DNA of 15,144 nucleotides from Chloroflexia bacterium. Its GTDB lineage: Bacteria > Chloroflexota > Chloroflexia > Thermobaculales > Thermobaculaceae. Under the pieces are notes generated by a model that worked only from the letters and a program-made list of their open reading frames with translations, searched no databases and was not told the origin of the DNA. This document shows positions 1 through 6,735 of the stretch, piece after piece. The position numbers and the translations under genes are program-made. Numbering within the stretch: the first letter of the stretch is position 1; each line of letters begins with the position of its first letter. The DNA lies in NCBI GenBank assembly GCA_013695265.1, contig JACDAU010000299.1, forward strand, positions 1-15,144, in the 5' to 3' direction.

Positions 1-938
1 CTCCCAGCCACAAACGCGGTCGCGATGACCGCGGCGAGAGCGATCCGATAGATGACGAACGGCAGGAAGCTGTTGCGCTTCAGGTATGAAAGCAGAAAGC
101 CGATCGCCAGCAGCCCCACGACGAACGAGATGCCGATCCCCAGCCAGAATGACGCGTAGCCGAGCGCCGCAGTGTCGAGGTCACCGAGCTTGAGCAGGCC
201 CGCGCCCGCGGTGATGGGTGTCGCCATCAAAAAGGCAAAGCGCGCCGCCGTCTCACGGCTCAGGCCCAGCGCGCGCCCCATCGTCATCGTCGATCCAGAG
301 CGCGACACGCCGGGCACGAACGCGAGTGTCTGGGCGAAACCGATCAGCAGCGCTTTCCTCCAGGATATCTGGCCGATGCCGTCGTCGCTTTGCGCTCTGC
401 GGTCAACCACGTAGAGCACGATGCCCATGACCACGAGCGCTGTAGCGATGATGAGGTACTTATCCCGGAAGTAGTCCTCGGCTATCTGGTCGAGCACGAA
501 GCCGATCGCGGCGCCCGGAAGCGAGGCCACGACGAGGAGCCAGAGGAGCCGGCCCTGCTCGGAGCGGGGCTGATGCGCGTGCATCAGGAGATTGAGCCAG
601 TCACGCCAGAAGAATCCGAGCAGCGCCAGCAGTGTGCCCATATGCAGCGCGACGTCGTATGTCAGGGAGTTGAGGAAGGAGCCCGGCGCGTCCCAGCCAA
701 ACAGCCACGGAACGATGATCAGGTGCGCAGAAGACGAGATTGGCAGGAACTCGCCCAACCCCTGTACGATGCCGAGCACGGCAGCTCTGTGGTTGTCGCC
801 GGTGAGCAGCAGTGCAAACACGACGATCCCCAGCAGCACCGCCCACGGCAGGAGCCGGATCGCGCTGGGTAGGCGACTCGGGCTCGCGGGCTGCGCCTCG
901 GGATCCCCGATAGCCGTTCGGTCACGCGCCGTGCTCAT
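1..938 (-). CDS. uppP: Undecaprenyl-diphosphatase (UppP/BacA), 3' end cut by window edge
   Basis: An integral membrane phosphatase that converts undecaprenyl diphosphate to the monophosphate, recycling the lipid carrier for peptidoglycan synthesis. I translated the minus strand by hand: 312 residues are visible from ATG at 938, with AGGAGAG a few bases upstream as ribosome binding site. The family's two signature motifs are present: GIVQGLGEFLPISSSAH (about residues 56-72) and PGVSRSGST (about 209-217), with several hydrophobic segments between and after them. The visible end (YRIALAAVIATAFVAG) resembles the last helix of the family, so little is missing. Family members usually begin at the EFLP-containing helix. 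Here about 50 extra N-terminal residues precede it, including a hydrophobic stretch near residues 30-46. It stands alone, divergent from the YkvA gene. Identification is secure; the exact start is less so. Confidence 0.95.
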   Translation of the reverse strand, partial: MSTARDRTAIGDPEAQPASPSRLPSAIRLLPWAVLLGIVVFALLLTGDNHRAAVLGIVQGLGEFLPISSSAHLIIVPWLFGWDAPGSFLNSLTYDVALHMGTLLALLGFFWRDWLNLLMHAHQPRSEQGRLLWLLVVASLPGAAIGFVLDQIAEDYFRDKYLIIATALVVMGIVLYVVDRRAQSDDGIGQISWRKALLIGFAQTLAFVPGVSRSGSTMTMGRALGLSRETAARFAFLMATPITAGAGLLKLGDLDTAALGYASFWLGIGISFVVGLLAIGFLLSYLKRNSFLPFVIYRIALAAVIATAFVAG

Positions 939-1273
939 CCAACTCTCCTGACCGCTCGACAACTTCCCGCTCTAACGCCTCGAGCACACCGGGGCACACC
1001 GGGGGCAACCGTGCGGCTCGCCTCGGATGTGGGGAGCAGACAGACGCGGTCTTGGAGCGCGAGATCGCACCCAGCCGCTTCGTCTCCTGCCAGGTTGCGC
1101 AGTCGGCCCGCTTTGGCTCAGGCGGCACGCGACAGATCGCCAGGAGTCACCACCCCGACATCAGACAAAGATGGCCGCTCCTGCGCACCCCGCTATCTTG
1201 CTGTAACCGCTGTTGTATGATACGGTTGTTGAGTCTCACGTACAAGCGACAGGGCGGGGAGGAGGTGATGACC
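939..1273. other. Divergent intergenic region between uppP and the YkvA unit
   Basis: 335 bp separating two divergent transcription units, so promoters for both should lie here. The clearest candidate is TATGAT at 1216-1221 (plus), about 50 bp before the small ORF, but no good -35 box sits at the usual distance. I found no tRNA, terminator or recognisable gene remnant. A minus-strand open frame at 922-1128 has no ribosome binding site and overlaps the uppP start, so I do not call it. Confidence 0.4.
1260..1268 (+). promoter_or_regulatory. Near-perfect Shine-Dalgarno site for the small ORF at 1274
   Basis: AGGAGGTGA matches the full anti-Shine-Dalgarno complement over nine bases. The core AGGAGG (1260-1265) lies 8 nt before ATG 1274. 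This is by far the strongest ribosome binding site in the window, and it decides the start of the small ORF: ATG 1268 lies inside the site and is too close to use. Confidence 0.7.
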
Positions 1274-1456
1274 ATGGCCACATCGCACCCTCATCCGTCT
1301 CGTGTTCTTGGAGTCACGTCCACCGTCTTCGCCCGTCCTTGTCCGCTCCTCGCGCCTGCTGACCCGTGGCCGCAACTGCTTGGCGCAAGTATCCTCGCGC
1401 TCGGCTTTCGTGGGCAACAAACCGCACCCGCCGACGAATCCATGACGCGTTGGTGA
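1274..1456 (+). CDS. Small ORF (60 aa) translationally coupled to the YkvA gene
   Basis: No family is recognised. The 60-residue product starts MATSHPHPSR and ends ESMTRW; it is rich in Pro, Ala and Ser, has one mildly hydrophobic stretch (about residues 35-45), and shows no clear domain. Support comes from context: AGGAGGTGA sits 8 nt before the ATG, and the stop codon overlaps the GTG of the next gene (GTGA at 1453-1456). The YkvA start has no convincing ribosome binding site of its own. The simplest reading is a leader peptide whose translation delivers ribosomes to the downstream gene. It could instead be a degraded N-terminal region of a longer gene. Existence as a translated ORF is plausible; function is unknown. 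Confidence 0.45.
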   Translation: MATSHPHPSRVLGVTSTVFARPCPLLAPADPWPQLLGASILALGFRGQQTAPADESMTRW

Positions 1457-1836
1457 GCGTGAAAGAGCGTTGGAAGCGGCGGGCAACCCTGCTCAAGACC
1501 GAGACCTATGCGATGTATCTGGCCTGCAAGGATCCACGCGCGCCCTGGTACGCCAGGCTCGTCGCGCTGTTCGTTGTCGGCTATGCCTTCAGCCCGATCG
1601 ACCCGATCCCCGACTTCATCCCGTTCCTGGGGTTTCTGGACGAGCTGGTGGTCTTGCCCCTGGGCATCGCGCTCGCCTTGCGACTGATGCCACCTTCGGT
1701 GCTCGCCGAGGCGCGCGAGCGGGCACGGGCTGACGATGGCAGACCTGTGAGCCGGGTGGCCGCGCTTGTTGTTATCGCGGCCTGGCTGCTGTTGGCCGCG
1801 CTCAGCGTCGTTCTCGGAGTCTGGTTAATGGGCTGA
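1453..1836 (+). CDS. DUF1232 / YkvA-family small membrane protein
   Basis: A 127-residue protein of the YkvA (DUF1232) family, whose biochemical role is not established. The hallmark is the segment WYARLVALFVVGYAFSPIDP followed by IPDFIP and FLGFLDELVVLPLGIALALRL, forming the conserved membrane-associated core (about residues 30-80). A second hydrophobic helix closes the C-terminus (VVIAAWLLLAALSVVLGVWL). I chose GTG 1453 because the family normally starts a short basic stretch (VSVKERWKRR) before the core, and because it overlaps the preceding small ORF's stop by 4 nt. GTG 1459 is an alternative. The frame stays open upstream to 1366, but that part looks unlike the family. It converges on cdaR across a repeat-containing gap. 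Confidence 0.85.
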   Translation: MSVKERWKRRATLLKTETYAMYLACKDPRAPWYARLVALFVVGYAFSPIDPIPDFIPFLGFLDELVVLPLGIALALRLMPPSVLAEARERARADDGRPVSRVAALVVIAAWLLLAALSVVLGVWLMG

Positions 1837-2261
1837 TCTGGTGGCATGCCGTCAGCGCTGGACGCCCGGCTGCGACGCTGACCGATGATTCCGTCGAAAT
1901 GCGGAATTGTCTGCCCACTTTATCGGGAGTGCGACAACGGTCTCCGGCGTACCCTTCCACGCCGTCTCCCGCGTACGAATACGGGGCCCCGATGGCCCAC
2001 GCAATCGGACTGGGGTTGACCGCTGAGGGCGTCGGGAGCACCGGACAGGCAACGCAGTAACAAACGATGCGCTGCGAAACGGCACAGGGATACCACTCTC
2101 ACCGCCCCGTTCCGGCGGACGCGGTGCGCGCCTTGCTAGCTGTGGAGCCGCACACCTTTGACGCCGTGCAGGTGTTAGGCACTACACCGAACCTGGGTGG
2201 ACGCCGACACTCTGTTATGGGTAGGGGCACGACCTTGCGGCTGCAAACCGAAAGCAGGTGC
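1837..2261. other. Intergenic stretch 3' of the YkvA gene, no gene recognised
   Basis: More than 400 bp without a supportable gene. It contains a hairpin shortly after the YkvA stop (GTCAGCG at 1851-1857 pairing with CGCTGAC at 1876-1882) and a second small one (ATTCCG 1888-1893 with CGGAAT 1902-1907). Neither is followed by a T run, so intrinsic termination is doubtful. Several short open frames exist on both strands, but none has a ribosome binding site or a family I recognise. Confidence 0.4.
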
Positions 2262-2377
2262 CTACAGCGGTGAGCAAGAAGATTGAACCTCCGGAATGGC
2301 AGGGGGCGGACTGCGGCCTGCGGGCAGGCACGGAGACCTGCCCCTACCCGGCTCAAGGGTGGCGCCCACCGCTGTAG
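2262..2377 (+). repeat. 116-bp dispersed element with 11-bp terminal inverted repeats, copy 1
   Basis: The ends are perfect inverted repeats: CTACAGCGGTG at 2262-2272 and CACCGCTGTAG at 2367-2377. An internal hairpin is formed by GGGCAGG and CCTGCCC around an 8-nt loop (CACGGAGA). A second copy lies inverted at 11083-11197; aligned by hand the two differ at about eight positions over the whole length, including one single-base indel. No ORF of note lies inside, so it is non-autonomous (MITE-like) or a structural or termination repeat. The TA next to each terminus is compatible with TA target duplication as in IS630/Tc1-type elements, but that is inference. It sits between convergent genes. 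Confidence 0.8.
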
Positions 2378-2460
2378 AGCTCGTATGAAGTGCGGGCGAA
2401 GACGGGCCGAGCTACTGCCCCACACGCGAACGCGGCCTTTTACCGATGCGCGGTAGTGGT

Positions 2461-2507
2461 GGAGCCCAGCTCGTAGGCACATGTCTCCGTGCCTGCCTCG
2501 TAGCTCC
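2461..2507. repeat. Nested palindrome related to the hairpin of the 116-bp element
   Basis: GTAGGCAC (2473-2480) pairs with GTGCCTGC (2489-2496) around the loop ATGTCTCC, with one G-U wobble. An outer arm GGAGC (2461-2465) pairs with GCTCC (2503-2507). The core resembles the GGGCAGG-loop-CCTGCCC hairpin of the element at 2262-2377, so it may be a diverged or partial relative. It lies 40 bp beyond the cdaR stop and could also serve as a 3' structure for that transcript. Confidence 0.45.
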
Positions 2508-2528
2508 ATACCTGCCCGGACACGGCGC

Positions 2529-2546
2529 CCAGCGAGCGAGCGCTGG
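2529..2546 (-). terminator. Hairpin directly after the cdaR stop
   Basis: Read on the minus strand, CCAGCG, a 6-nt loop and CGCTGG follow immediately after the TAA stop of cdaR (2547-2549). The 6-bp stem is perfect, but no T run follows, so it is at best a weak or factor-dependent termination or RNA-stability structure. Confidence 0.3.
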
Positions 2547-3293
2547 TTACGGTGGTGGCGTGCTCGTAGCAGGCGGAGCCATACGGACCGAAACCTCGGC
2601 GGGCTCGATGGCGACGCCGTCAACCACTTTCCCCGCTCGGTCTGTGGCGAGGAGCGTCACAGATTGTGACACGTCAGGCGCGAGGGTTGCCATGTCGACG
2701 TTTGCACGCACCTCGACAATCCGATTGAGGCTGCGTCGCGGACCCCGGACGGTTACCCTGTCGGTGCTCAAGCGCAGGTCTGCGGGATTGATGCTCTGAG
2801 TGTCTGCCGCGATGATGCGGGTCTTGACGCGGAACGAGGCCCGCTGTGCCTCCTCGATCCGCACGGTGATGCGTGGTGGCTGGACAATCACCGTGCCGAC
2901 GTTTTCGAGGTTCTCGATGCGCACCGGGACCGAGGTATTGCCCGGTCCAATGTTCTCCAGGTCCACGAACGCTTCCGGAGTAACGGCCTCCGAGGCGGGA
3001 CCGGTTCTGCCGACGTTGGAGATCTGGACGTTGACGCTGGGTAAATCGCCTACGATTAGCAGGTTCTGTGCGATGTTGCGAACGGTAACGGGGACGTTCG
3101 GATGGATCGTGCTGGTCTGCGGCCGGGTTGGATCGCTAATCGACGAAACATACAACCACAGGAGCAGCGACATACCCACCGCGACTGCCAACCGAGGCAG
3201 GCGAGAAAGACTGGTCGGCTCCCCCGCACCTCGGAGCCGGGTCGTGATAGGGGTGTCTCTGTCCGTGGTGGTCAGCTTCCTCTCACCTCTCAA
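2547..3293 (-). CDS. cdaR: YbbR/CdaR-family regulator of the c-di-AMP cyclase
   Basis: A 248-residue membrane-anchored protein. A cytoplasmic N-terminus (about 1-33) precedes one transmembrane helix (LAVAVGMSLLLWLYVSSI, about 35-52). An extracytoplasmic part follows that looks like two or more YbbR repeats: beta-rich segments with motifs such as VPVTVRNI, VPVRIENLENVGTVIVQPP and DRVTVRGPRRSLNRI. YbbR proteins (CdaR) bind the membrane cyclase CdaA and modulate c-di-AMP production. The neighbouring upstream gene is cdaA, which supports this. The start is TTG at 3293, with a GGAG about 12 nt upstream; the site is not strong, so the exact start is uncertain. The gap of 180 bp to cdaA is larger than usual for this pair but holds no terminator. 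The proline-rich tail (TSTPPP) ends the protein. Confidence 0.88.
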   Translation of the reverse strand: MRGERKLTTTDRDTPITTRLRGAGEPTSLSRLPRLAVAVGMSLLLWLYVSSISDPTRPQTSTIHPNVPVTVRNIAQNLLIVGDLPSVNVQISNVGRTGPASEAVTPEAFVDLENIGPGNTSVPVRIENLENVGTVIVQPPRITVRIEEAQRASFRVKTRIIAADTQSINPADLRLSTDRVTVRGPRRSLNRIVEVRANVDMATLAPDVSQSVTLLATDRAGKVVDGVAIEPAEVSVRMAPPATSTPPP

Positions 3294-3473
3294 AACCGTT
3301 CGCCACTCCGTGGCCTATCGCATGTCGACTCTCATCGCCGCAGCAGCACCAGGACGGTGTCCGAGTTCTGTGCATCTGCGGTGCTTCAATGGTAGCAGCG
3401 ACCAAGCGCGGGGGCAATCACAACACTACGCATCACCGTTGCCACGCATTCCGCGGTGGGGCTCCCAAGCGGA

Positions 3474-4274
3474 CTAAAGCGCGCCCAGGGTCGCGGAGAG
3501 AAAGCGATACAGGCGCTCTTCTGAGAAGTTGCTCAGCAGCCGCCCATTCTGGGCTACCGAGACGGACCCCGTTTCCTCACTTACAATGATCGCGACCGCA
3601 TCGGAGGTCTCGGTGATCCCGAGTGCGGCTCTGTGCCGGGTACCGCGGTCACCAACAACCCGCGCGTTATCACTCAGGGGCAGGACGCAGCCCGCAGCCA
3701 CGATGCGACCCTGGCTGATAACCACTGCGCCGTCGTGCAGGGGCCCGCCCGGAATAAAGATACTCTCCAGCAAGCCCACCTCGACGCTCGCGTCCATGCG
3801 CGTCCCAGCGACTGTAACGTCCTCCAGGCCCGTGTCGCGCTCCAGAACGATTAGGGCGCCGATGCGGCGTTCGGCGAGGTCGGCTGCCGCCTTGGAGATT
3901 GCGTGAGCGACTCGCTCGAACCCCTCCGCGTCGTGATGAGGCAGGAGGATCTGCAGGCTCGTTGAGGTGCCGAGCCGCTCCAGTGCGCGCCGCAGTTCGG
4001 GTTGAAATATCACTGGGATAGCGACGACGAACCCCGGAAGTATGGCGCGCTGGATGAGGAAGTCGAGCGATACCAGCCGCACTTCGCTCAACTGAAAGGC
4101 GGTACCGAGTGCGACCGACGTGACCAGGAGTACGGCGAGCCCACGCAATACGGGAACCGCCCGCGTACCGCCGACGATGCCGAGCAGCCAGTAGAACACT
4201 GCAGCGACCGCGAGCACATCGAGGAATGCGACGAGTGATTCGGCTTCCTGCAGCCGGGTGAGCAGCGCGGTCAA
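3474..4274 (-). CDS. cdaA: Membrane diadenylate cyclase CdaA (DisA_N/DAC domain)
   Basis: Makes the second messenger c-di-AMP from two ATP. It is 266 residues from TTG 4274, close to the usual 270-280. Three N-terminal hydrophobic segments (near SLVAFLDVLAVAAVFYWLL, VPVLRGLAVLLVTSVAL and AILPGFVVAIPVIF) anchor a cytoplasmic DAC domain with the catalytic signatures GGPLHDGAVVI (DGA motif) and GTRHRAALG (RHR motif). The frame is open upstream to 4433, but that part does not resemble the family and lies beyond the predicted promoter. The sequence AGGAAGGAG ends 10 nt before TTG 4274; TTG 4283 is closer to it and less likely. An extended -10 box lies about 30 bp upstream. Co-directional with cdaR downstream. 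The genes normally following this pair (for example glmM) are absent here. Confidence 0.95.
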   Translation of the reverse strand: MTALLTRLQEAESLVAFLDVLAVAAVFYWLLGIVGGTRAVPVLRGLAVLLVTSVALGTAFQLSEVRLVSLDFLIQRAILPGFVVAIPVIFQPELRRALERLGTSTSLQILLPHHDAEGFERVAHAISKAAADLAERRIGALIVLERDTGLEDVTVAGTRMDASVEVGLLESIFIPGGPLHDGAVVISQGRIVAAGCVLPLSDNARVVGDRGTRHRAALGITETSDAVAIIVSEETGSVSVAQNGRLLSNFSEERLYRFLSATLGAL

Positions 4275-4304
4275 GGACCTCAAACTCCTTCCTGCAATGG
4301 GTGC

Positions 4305-4313
4305 AGTATAACA
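4305..4313 (-). promoter_or_regulatory. Extended -10 promoter of cdaA
   Basis: On the minus strand the sequence TGTTATACT carries an extended -10 (TGn plus TATACT), about 30 bp upstream of the cdaA start codon. No good -35 is present at 17 bp, which fits an extended -10 promoter. The predicted leader is short, about 25 nt, and contains the ribosome binding site. Confidence 0.55.
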
Positions 4314-4465
4314 CGCCGTCCCCGGTGCCGGCCTGACGAAGCAGCAACACGAGCGGATATGGGATCCGACCGGGCGTGAACAATGGAGACTGTACCGTGC
4401 TGGCATTCGGCGCAGGCTTTGGGGGAAACGCACGAATAACGGTAGTGTGTTGGGAGCGAGTAGTA

Positions 4466-4532
4466 GGGGCGAAGCATTCGGGTCTCAGCTGGTGTGGGTA
4501 ATCCGCCCCCCTTGCTCCGAATGCATTGCCCC
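4466..4532. repeat. Palindromic repeat with 16-bp arms
   Basis: The left arm GGGGCGAAGCATTCGG (4466-4481) and the right arm CCGAATGCATTGCCCC (4517-4532) are inverted repeats matching at 14 of 16 positions, around a 35-nt loop. Short palindromes with this GGGGCGAAGCATTCGG arm resemble intergenic repeats I recall from Chloroflexota and cyanobacterial genomes; that recollection needs a search. It lies 80 bp downstream of the helicase-loader gene and could form a large hairpin in that transcript. Confidence 0.6.
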
Positions 4533-4612
4533 TGCAGTTGAACCGCGACACCCACCACGACTCGTGCTTCCCAAGAAAACAAGGTGGCCACATGCTTAGC
4601 CATTCCACGACT

Positions 4613-5389
4613 TTAGACCGCCGGCTCGATCCTCTTTCGCGGCCGGAAGTCTGCTGCACTCATCTTCACATGCCGCACGAGCGACCGGTCCTGCAAGCGC
4701 GATCGAATGCGGAAATCGATCGTCTCAAGATCTTGATTGGTGGTGACGACTGTTGGGAGCTGCGCATTGTATCGGTGATTGAAGAGTTGGTACAGCTTCT
4801 CCTTTGCCCACGGCGTGGCGCTCTCCGTTCCCAGGTCGTCGAGGATGAGCAGCGGAATGCGCCGTATATCCTCGAAGCGCTGGTCGTAGGTAATCACAGA
4901 GGTCGGGTTGAACGCCTCGCGCAGGTAGTCGAGTAGGTCGGGCACGGTCCAGATGATCGCATCCACCCCCCGGGCCAGGCTGGCGTTCAGCACGGCTGCC
5001 GCGAGGTGGGTCTTGCCTGTGCCCACCGAGCCGGACAGCAGCAGCCAGTTCTGGTTCGGCTGCTCCGCGAACGCCATCGCGACGGTGAATGCGTCGCGGA
5101 CGCTCGGACTGGTGCCGGCATTGAAGTTCTCGAAGGTCAGGTTAGCGTACCCGTCGGAGTTGCTCTTCTCACGCATCTCCATCTGCTTGCGCTCGTCCAC
5201 CTCCTGCATCAGGCAGGTGCACATAATAAGCCGCCCGAAGTTCGGATCGCCGACGTGCGCGTCCATGCGTAGCCACCCCGCGCCGCCACAGATCGGGCAC
5301 TGTTCCGGTTCTGCGCGCCGGGGGACCGAGTTGCCCGCCGGTATGCGCTCCGCGAATTGCTGTATGAGTTCGCCTAGCCGCTTAGCCAA
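4613..5389 (-). CDS. DnaC/DnaI-type AAA+ helicase loader with N-terminal zinc motif
   Basis: A 258-residue ATPase predicted to load the DnaB helicase at replication forks. The N-terminal part carries cysteines in CPICGGAGW (about 31-39) and CTC (57-59), likely a zinc-binding module as in DnaI-type loaders. The AAA+ core has Walker A GSVGTGKT (120-127), Walker B LLILDDLG (180-187), a sensor I stretch VVTTN (about 214-218) and arginines in RIRSRLQD (about 227-234). The start is TTG 5389, 4 nt after the dnaB stop, with GAGG just upstream, so the two are very likely co-translated. Position directly after dnaB strongly supports the loader role. IstB-like transposon ATPases share this fold, but no transposase is near. 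Confidence 0.92.
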   Translation of the reverse strand: MAKRLGELIQQFAERIPAGNSVPRRAEPEQCPICGGAGWLRMDAHVGDPNFGRLIMCTCLMQEVDERKQMEMREKSNSDGYANLTFENFNAGTSPSVRDAFTVAMAFAEQPNQNWLLLSGSVGTGKTHLAAAVLNASLARGVDAIIWTVPDLLDYLREAFNPTSVITYDQRFEDIRRIPLLILDDLGTESATPWAKEKLYQLFNHRYNAQLPTVVTTNQDLETIDFRIRSRLQDRSLVRHVKMSAADFRPRKRIEPAV

Positions 5390-5393
5390 AACC

Positions 5394-6731
5394 TCAACCC
5401 TCGCGTCTCATAACTTCCAGATCTGTGAACCGGGTGGTATCACCGAAGAACCGCAAGCTGATATCGCGGGTCGCGCCGTTCCGGTGCTTCGCCACGATGA
5501 TGTCCGCGATGTTCTTTCGGTCGGTGTCCTTGTTGTACAACTCTTCGCGATAGATGAACATCACCACGTCCGCGTCTTGCTCGATGGAGCCGGACTCACG
5601 GAGGTCCGAGAGCATCGGTTTGTGGTCCTGACGCTGCTCGACCGCGCGGCTGAGTTGGGAAAGGGCAACTACGGGGATGTTCAACTCGCGGGCAAGACCC
5701 TTCAGCCCGCGGCTGATCTCCGACACTTCCTGGACCCGGTTCTCGGAGCGTCCCCCCTGCATCAGTTGCAGATAGTCTATCAGGATCAGGTCCACGCCGG
5801 CCTGTGCGTGCAGCCGTCGCGCCTTGCTGCGCAGCTCCTGCGAGGATGCGCCAGCGGTGTCATCTATGTAGATGGGCGCTTCCGACAGCTTACCGAACGC
5901 CTGTGTCAGGAGCCCCCATTCGTCCTCGTCCAGATACCCCATCCGCAGCCGGTGGGAGTCGATCCCCGTCTCCATCGCGAGCAGGCGCAGCACGAGTTGC
6001 TCCGCGCTCATCTCCAGGCTGAAGATCCCCACGGGCTGATTGTGTTTGATCGCGGCGCTCGCCGCCATGCTCAGGGCAAACGCCGTCTTGCCCACGGAGG
6101 GCCGGGCGGCTACGATGATCAGGTCGGACCGCTGCAGGCCGCCGGTGAGCTGGTCCAGGTCGTGGAAGCCCGTCGGCACGCCCACGATCTCGCCTCGGTG
6201 CTGGTGCAGGTAGTCGAGCCGGTCAAAGAACTGCGCGAGCGCGTCGCGCAGAGTGACGAAGTCGCCACCACTGCGCCGCTGTGCCACGCGATACAGGGTC
6301 TGTTCGGCGCGGTCCATCGCCTCGCCGACCTCGGTATCTTCTTCATACCCGATGCCGGCGATCTCGCTGCCCGCGCCGATAAGCCGACGCATGGTGGCTG
6401 TTCGCTCGACGATACGTCCGTAGTACTCGACGTGTACGCTGGTCGGCACGGAGTTCATAAGCCACGTGAGGTAGCTTGCGCCACCGATCTGCTCGGCGTC
6501 GCCGGAGCGGGACAGCTCCTCGTGCACGGTTATCAGGTCTGGTGGCTCGCGGCGATTGTACAGGTCCACAATGGACTCGTACACGCGCGCGTGCGCGTCG
6601 CGATAAAAGTCGTCGGTGCGCAGGAACGGCGCGACCTTGATGATGGCGTCGCGATCGAGCAGGAGGCTGCCCAGCAGGGATTGCTCGGCCTCGATACTAT
6701 GTGGGGGCAGCTTCTCCAGCGTCTCGATCAA
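5394..6731 (-). CDS. dnaB: Replicative DNA helicase DnaB
   Basis: The ring-shaped helicase that unwinds DNA ahead of the replisome. It has 445 residues from TTG 6731, a normal family length. The N-terminal domain begins in typical fashion (LPPHSIEAEQSLLGSLLLD), followed by the RecA-like C-terminal motor with Walker A ARPSVGKT (about 209-216), Walker B LILIDYLQLM (about 315-324), the SQLSRAVEQR region and the KHRNGATRDI segment near the arginine finger. There is no intein. I prefer TTG 6731: GGAAGG sits 8 nt upstream, and it starts 4 nt after the rplI stop. TTG 6758 is open in the same frame but would overlap rplI by 23 nt. It is flanked by rplI and the loader gene in one operon. Confidence 0.97.
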   Translation of the reverse strand: MIETLEKLPPHSIEAEQSLLGSLLLDRDAIIKVAPFLRTDDFYRDAHARVYESIVDLYNRREPPDLITVHEELSRSGDAEQIGGASYLTWLMNSVPTSVHVEYYGRIVERTATMRRLIGAGSEIAGIGYEEDTEVGEAMDRAEQTLYRVAQRRSGGDFVTLRDALAQFFDRLDYLHQHRGEIVGVPTGFHDLDQLTGGLQRSDLIIVAARPSVGKTAFALSMAASAAIKHNQPVGIFSLEMSAEQLVLRLLAMETGIDSHRLRMGYLDEDEWGLLTQAFGKLSEAPIYIDDTAGASSQELRSKARRLHAQAGVDLILIDYLQLMQGGRSENRVQEVSEISRGLKGLARELNIPVVALSQLSRAVEQRQDHKPMLSDLRESGSIEQDADVVMFIYREELYNKDTDRKNIADIIVAKHRNGATRDISLRFFGDTTRFTDLEVMRREG

Positions 6732-6735
6732 AGGT

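Larger units (their letters stand above)
4284..4612. other. Intergenic region between dnaC-like gene and cdaA
   Basis: About 330 bp between two co-directional units. It holds the cdaA promoter at its left end and a palindromic repeat at 4466-4532. I see no coding region: open frames crossing it are continuations of out-of-frame readings of cdaA. No intrinsic terminator with a T run follows the loader gene; a short perfect palindrome, CACGACTCGTG, lies near 4557-4567. Confidence 0.4.

Noticed and set aside
922..1128. A possible small minus-strand gene ending over the uppP start
   Set aside because: The C-terminal part looks protein-like, but there is no ribosome binding site, no family, and it overlaps the uppP start by 17 bp.
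1852..2273. Short open frames on both strands after the YkvA gene
   Set aside because: None has a ribosome binding site or recognisable motif, and overlapping frames on both strands are equally open.
2262..2507. CRISPR-like array in the repeat-rich gap
   Set aside because: The repeats are not regularly spaced direct repeats with unique spacers; they are inverted-repeat elements, and no cas genes are present.
2099..2623. A 174-codon minus-strand frame over the repeat region
   Set aside because: Part of its sequence comes from the 116-bp element itself; the same short peptide arises from copy 2 in another context, so it reflects the repeat and not a gene.
3670..4659. A 329-codon minus-strand frame overlapping cdaA
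   Set aside because: It is an out-of-frame reading of cdaA, arginine-rich and without domain character, while cdaA in the other frame has its DGA and RHR motifs.
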